Part shown: positions 61,225 through 64,000 of the stretch, in pieces
How positions within the stretch are numbered: the first letter of the stretch is position 1
Layout of the letters: the number at the start of each line of letters is the position of its first letter
Position numbers and translations under genes: made by a program
Assembly: GCA_028281325.1 (NCBI GenBank)
Contig: JANQKC010000027.1
Coordinates: 186,001 to 250,000 of the forward strand
Reading direction: 5' to 3'
DNA from: Alphaproteobacteria bacterium
Lineage (GTDB): Bacteria; Pseudomonadota; Alphaproteobacteria; UBA8366
DNA: 64,000 bases
The notes under the pieces: generated by a model
Database searches by the model: none
Seen by the model: the letters and a program-made list of their open reading frames with translations, nothing else
What the model was told of the DNA's origin: nothing

Positions 61225-62067
61225 ATGGCTTACGGTACGGAAACGTCAACGCGCCTGCGAAGCCCCGGCAGGATGAAAGCGCCGCCGGCTCGAATGGCGC
61301 TGGACGTCGCGACGCTTGTCGGACTGTCGGCGGCTTTCCTGCTCATCGCGATTGCGATCTTCATTGGCGGGTCGCCCGGCGCATTCGTCGACGGACCGGC
61401 AATCTTCATCGTTATCGGCGGGACCTTCGGCGTCACCACCGCCTGTTTCTCGCTCCAGGATATTCTCGTCAGCTTTCGCGTCGTCACCGAGGCGGTCTTC
61501 CGCACGGCGTCGAACCCGGCCGCCGCGGCCAACCACGTCATGCAGCTTGCCGACATGTCGCGCCGCAAGGGTGTTCTGTCGCTCCAAGACATTCTGCCGG
61601 ACCTCGCCCGGACCGGACTGCTGTATCGCGGCATCACGATGGTCGTCGACGGCAGCACGCCGGAAGAAGTCGAACGGATCATGCAGCGCGAAATCGACGC
61701 ATCGGGCAGACGGCATGTCCAGACGGTGCGCATCCTGCGCAAGGCCGCCGAAATCTCGCCCGCCATGGGCTTGATCGGCACGCTTGTCGGGTTGGTGCAG
61801 ATGCTGGGGAATCTCGAAGACCCGAGCACGATCGGCCCCAGCATGGCGGTGGCGCTCCTCACGACCTTCTACGGCGCCGTGTTGGCGAATCTCGTCTTCA
61901 CGCCACTCGCGTCGAAACTGGAACAGAACGAGATGGAAGAAGCGACGGTCAACAATCTCTACATCATGGCCGCCGGGTCCATCGCAAGGCAGGAAAACCC
62001 GCGACGGCTCGAAATGCTGCTCAACACGGCGTTGCCGCAAGGCCATCGGATTTCTTTCTACAGCTAG
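61225..62067 (+). CDS. motA: MotA-family stator proton channel subunit
   Basis: A 280-residue MotA/PomA-type protein with four membrane helices. DGPAIFIVIGGTFGVTTACF, the cytoplasmic loop HVMQLADMSRRKGVLSLQDI, and GLIGTLVGLVQMLGNLEDPS with VALLTTFYGAVLANLVFTPL in the last two helices are typical. No motB follows it; the only MotB-like genes are at 18976 and 19683. The partner pairing is inference. Confidence 0.9.
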   Translation: MAYGTETSTRLRSPGRMKAPPARMALDVATLVGLSAAFLLIAIAIFIGGSPGAFVDGPAIFIVIGGTFGVTTACFSLQDILVSFRVVTEAVFRTASNPAAAANHVMQLADMSRRKGVLSLQDILPDLARTGLLYRGITMVVDGSTPEEVERIMQREIDASGRRHVQTVRILRKAAEISPAMGLIGTLVGLVQMLGNLEDPSTIGPSMAVALLTTFYGAVLANLVFTPLASKLEQNEMEEATVNNLYIMAAGSIARQENPRRLEMLLNTALPQGHRISFYS

Positions 62068-62124
62068 GCCCGACATCGGGCGACGGAATAACTCAGATAA
62101 ACGATCGGGAAACGGGACAGAATT

Positions 62125-63462
62125 ATGAGACTTTTGATCGTCGGTGACTTGGAAGGCCACATCTCCACGGCGGGCAAGATCGCCATATCGCGCGGCGCCA
62201 AGGTCAGCCATGTGGATAGCGTCGACGAGGCATTGAGCGCCTTACGGGCCGGCCGCGGCGCCGAGTTGCTTATGATCGACGTGAAGCTGGACATCGGCGA
62301 CCTGGTGGAACGGCTCGCGTCCGAGCGGATCAGCATCCCGGTTGTCGCTTGCGGGATCGGCACGAATGCCGACGCGGCGGTGGAGAGCATCAAGGCCGGC
62401 GCCAAGGAATACATCCCCTTGCCGCCGGACGCCGAACTGATCGCGGCCGTCCTGGAAGCGGTCGCCGAGGAAAGCAACACGATCATCCACCGCGACCCCG
62501 CGATGTCGACCGTCATCACGCTCGCCGAAAAGATCGCGCCGTCCGAAGCGTCGGTGTTGATCACCGGCGAGTCCGGCACCGGCAAGGAACTGATGGCCCG
62601 CCATCTTCACGCCAAGAGCAAACGGTCCGCGCAACAATTCGTCGCCGTGAATTGCGCCGCCATTCCCGAGAACCTGCTCGAGTCCGAATTGTTCGGTCAC
62701 GAGAAAGGGTCGTTCACCGGTGCGGTCGCCCGACGCATCGGCAAGTTCGAAGAAGCCAATGGCGGCACGTTGCTGCTTGACGAAATCAGCGAAATGCACC
62801 CGCGGCTTCAGGCCAAACTCCTGCGCGCGATCCAGGAACGGGAAATCGACCGGGTCGGCGGCAGCCAACCGATTGCCATCGACGTTCGCATTCTCGCCAC
62901 TTCGAACCGAAACCTGGAAGAGGCCGTTTCGGAAGGCGACTTCCGCGAGGATTTGTTTTTCCGGCTCAACGTGGTGAACGTCAACCTTCCGCCGCTGCGC
63001 GAACGCCCGGCGGACATCATGCTGCTGGCCGAGTTCTTCTCGAAGAAGTATTCGGAAGCCAACGGCGTCGACATGAAACCGTTCAGCACCGAAGCCGAAC
63101 AGCGCCTGCGCGCCCATCCCTGGCGCGGCAACGTTCGCGAACTCGAAAACGCCATCCACCGTGCGGTCCTTCTGGCGCAGGATGACGAAATCGATGCGGA
63201 CGCCATCATGCTGAACAAGTCGGAGCAATCCACATCGGCCGACGGCGCGGCGATGAACGGCGACGGACAGGCATCGACGCCGATGGTCGGCAAGACGGTC
63301 GCGGAGGTCGAGCGCGACCTCATCATCGAAACGCTGCATCATTGCCTGGGCAACCGGACGCATGCCGCCAACATCCTCGGCATTTCGATCCGCACGCTGC
63401 GCAACAAGCTGAAGCAATACACCCAGGAAGGCATCCCCGTTCCGATGCCCGGCGAATCCTGA
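62125..63462 (+). CDS. flbD: Sigma-54-dependent flagellar activator FlbD
   Basis: A 445-residue NtrC-type protein. Residues 1-118 are a degenerate receiver: Asp52 is kept (MIDVKLD) but the conserved Thr/Ser and Lys are lost (ACGIG, YIPLPPD). The AAA+ domain has Walker A GESGTGKE (148-155), the sigma-54 contact loop GSFTGA instead of GAFTGA (195-200), and Walker B GTLLLDE. The C-terminal HTH is NRTHAANILGISIRTLRNKL. It should act on the GGCAA-N3-TTGCC sites found here, under FliX control rather than by phosphorylation. Confidence 0.93.
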   Translation: MRLLIVGDLEGHISTAGKIAISRGAKVSHVDSVDEALSALRAGRGAELLMIDVKLDIGDLVERLASERISIPVVACGIGTNADAAVESIKAGAKEYIPLPPDAELIAAVLEAVAEESNTIIHRDPAMSTVITLAEKIAPSEASVLITGESGTGKELMARHLHAKSKRSAQQFVAVNCAAIPENLLESELFGHEKGSFTGAVARRIGKFEEANGGTLLLDEISEMHPRLQAKLLRAIQEREIDRVGGSQPIAIDVRILATSNRNLEEAVSEGDFREDLFFRLNVVNVNLPPLRERPADIMLLAEFFSKKYSEANGVDMKPFSTEAEQRLRAHPWRGNVRELENAIHRAVLLAQDDEIDADAIMLNKSEQSTSADGAAMNGDGQASTPMVGKTVAEVERDLIIETLHHCLGNRTHAANILGISIRTLRNKLKQYTQEGIPVPMPGES

Positions 63463-63497
63463 CAGCGCAGAGGTAACCCGATCCACGCCAACCGCCC

Positions 63498-64000
63498 ATG
63501 ACCGACACCACCAACGAAGCGCCCGCTGAGACCAAGAGCGCCGCCGGCGGCGGGCTGTCCGGCTTTCAAAACGCGCTCAAGCTGATTCTGCCCGGGAAGG
63601 AACGGAACGACGCCGTATTGGCGGTGGGCGTTATCGGCATCCTGATCGTGTTGCTGTTGCCGATGCCGACATGGATGCTGGATTTCAGCCTGGCGTTGTC
63701 GATTACCTTCTCGGTGGTGATCCTGATGACGGTCTTGTTCATCCGGACGCCGCTGGAGCTCAATACGTTCCCGACGATCCTGCTTGTCGCCACGATGCTG
63801 CGGTTGGCGCTTAACCTGGCATCGACACGGCTCATTCTCGCGGACGGATATCAGGGAACGGCCGCCGCCGGGCGCGTCATCGAGGCATTCGGCAGTTTTG
63901 TCGTCGGCGGCAACTACGTCATCGGCATCGTCATCTTCGCCATCTTGGTCATTGTGAATTTCGTCGTCATTACCAAGGGCGCCGGGAGAATTGCCGAAGT
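63498..64000 (+). CDS. flhA: Flagellar export gate protein FlhA, 5' part (runs off right edge)
   Basis: The first 167 codons of flhA from ATG 63498: a short cytoplasmic start then transmembrane helices with AVLAVGVIGILIVLLLPMPTW, ELNTFPTILLVATMLRLALN, ASTRLILADGYQGTAAAGRV and NFVVITKGAGRIAE. This is the nonameric export gate. It follows flbD by 35 bp. Absent from the track because the stop is outside the window. Confidence 0.95.
   Translation, partial: MTDTTNEAPAETKSAAGGGLSGFQNALKLILPGKERNDAVLAVGVIGILIVLLLPMPTWMLDFSLALSITFSVVILMTVLFIRTPLELNTFPTILLVATMLRLALNLASTRLILADGYQGTAAAGRVIEAFGSFVVGGNYVIGIVIFAILVIVNFVVITKGAGRIAE

Overview
The window is a GC-rich alphaproteobacterial chromosome segment, most like Rhodospirillales and relatives. 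About 57 kb of it is one large flagellar gene cluster. The assignment rests on factors typical of that class: FlbD, FliX, FlbT, FlaF, SciP, CckA, MotE, a DUF6468 protein, and a DksA that has lost most of its zinc cysteines. No IS element, CRISPR array, tRNA or rRNA was seen.

Layout. Positions 1-1.55 kb are AT-richer and hold the 5' part of an unrecognised secreted-protein gene (minus strand, running off the left edge, absent from the ORF track) and a 44-residue cysteine-rich secreted peptide. Positions 1.6-7.4 kb are metabolic: a TcuA-like flavoprotein, an M81/MlrC-type peptidase, a 49-residue ORF, a DoxX-like membrane protein, a carboxymuconolactone-decarboxylase-like protein and a GNAT. Positions 7.5-13.1 kb (minus) are flgB-flgC-fliE-fliQ-fliR-flhB-cckA. 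Positions 13.5-15.3 kb (plus) are an FlhB-tail protein, a small helical protein, fliO and fliP. Positions 15.3-24.5 kb (minus) are fliL-fliM-DUF6468-motE-cheY-cheZ, two MotB-like genes and a 1211-residue AMIN/TPR-like periplasmic protein. Positions 24.9-28.2 kb are flgF-flgG-flgA-flgH, followed by dksA and fliX (minus). Positions 29.7-34.7 kb are flgI-flgJ-flgN-like-flgK-flgL. Positions 34.8-51.4 kb form a flagellin and glycosylation island: two flagellins, flbT, flaF, four TPR-glycosyltransferases, a DegT-type aminotransferase, WbqC-like, NeuD-like acyltransferase, beta-propeller protein, PhyH dioxygenase and methyltransferase. Positions 51.9-56.1 kb are flaG-like, fliK-flgD-flgE. Position 56.3 kb is sciP. 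Positions 57.1-64 kb are fliF-fliG-fliH-fliN-motA-flbD-flhA (flhA cut by the right edge).

Regulation can be read from the DNA. Six sigma-54 (-24/-12) promoters precede flgF, flgI, both flagellins, flaG and fliK. Each has one or two inverted repeats of the form GGCAA-N3-TTGCC upstream. A further perfect copy lies upstream of fliF without a visible sigma-54 promoter. This matches the Caulobacter scheme in which FlbD activates late genes and represses fliF, and FlbD itself is encoded in the fliF operon here. A CtrA-like box precedes sciP, and the CtrA-pathway kinase CckA is the last gene of the flgB operon, so cell-cycle control and flagellar assembly are physically joined at both ends of the cluster.

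The parts least explained by standard knowledge are the paired MotB-like proteins with the giant AMIN/TPR protein in the fliL-fliM operon, and the multi-enzyme TPR-glycosyltransferase island around the flagellins.
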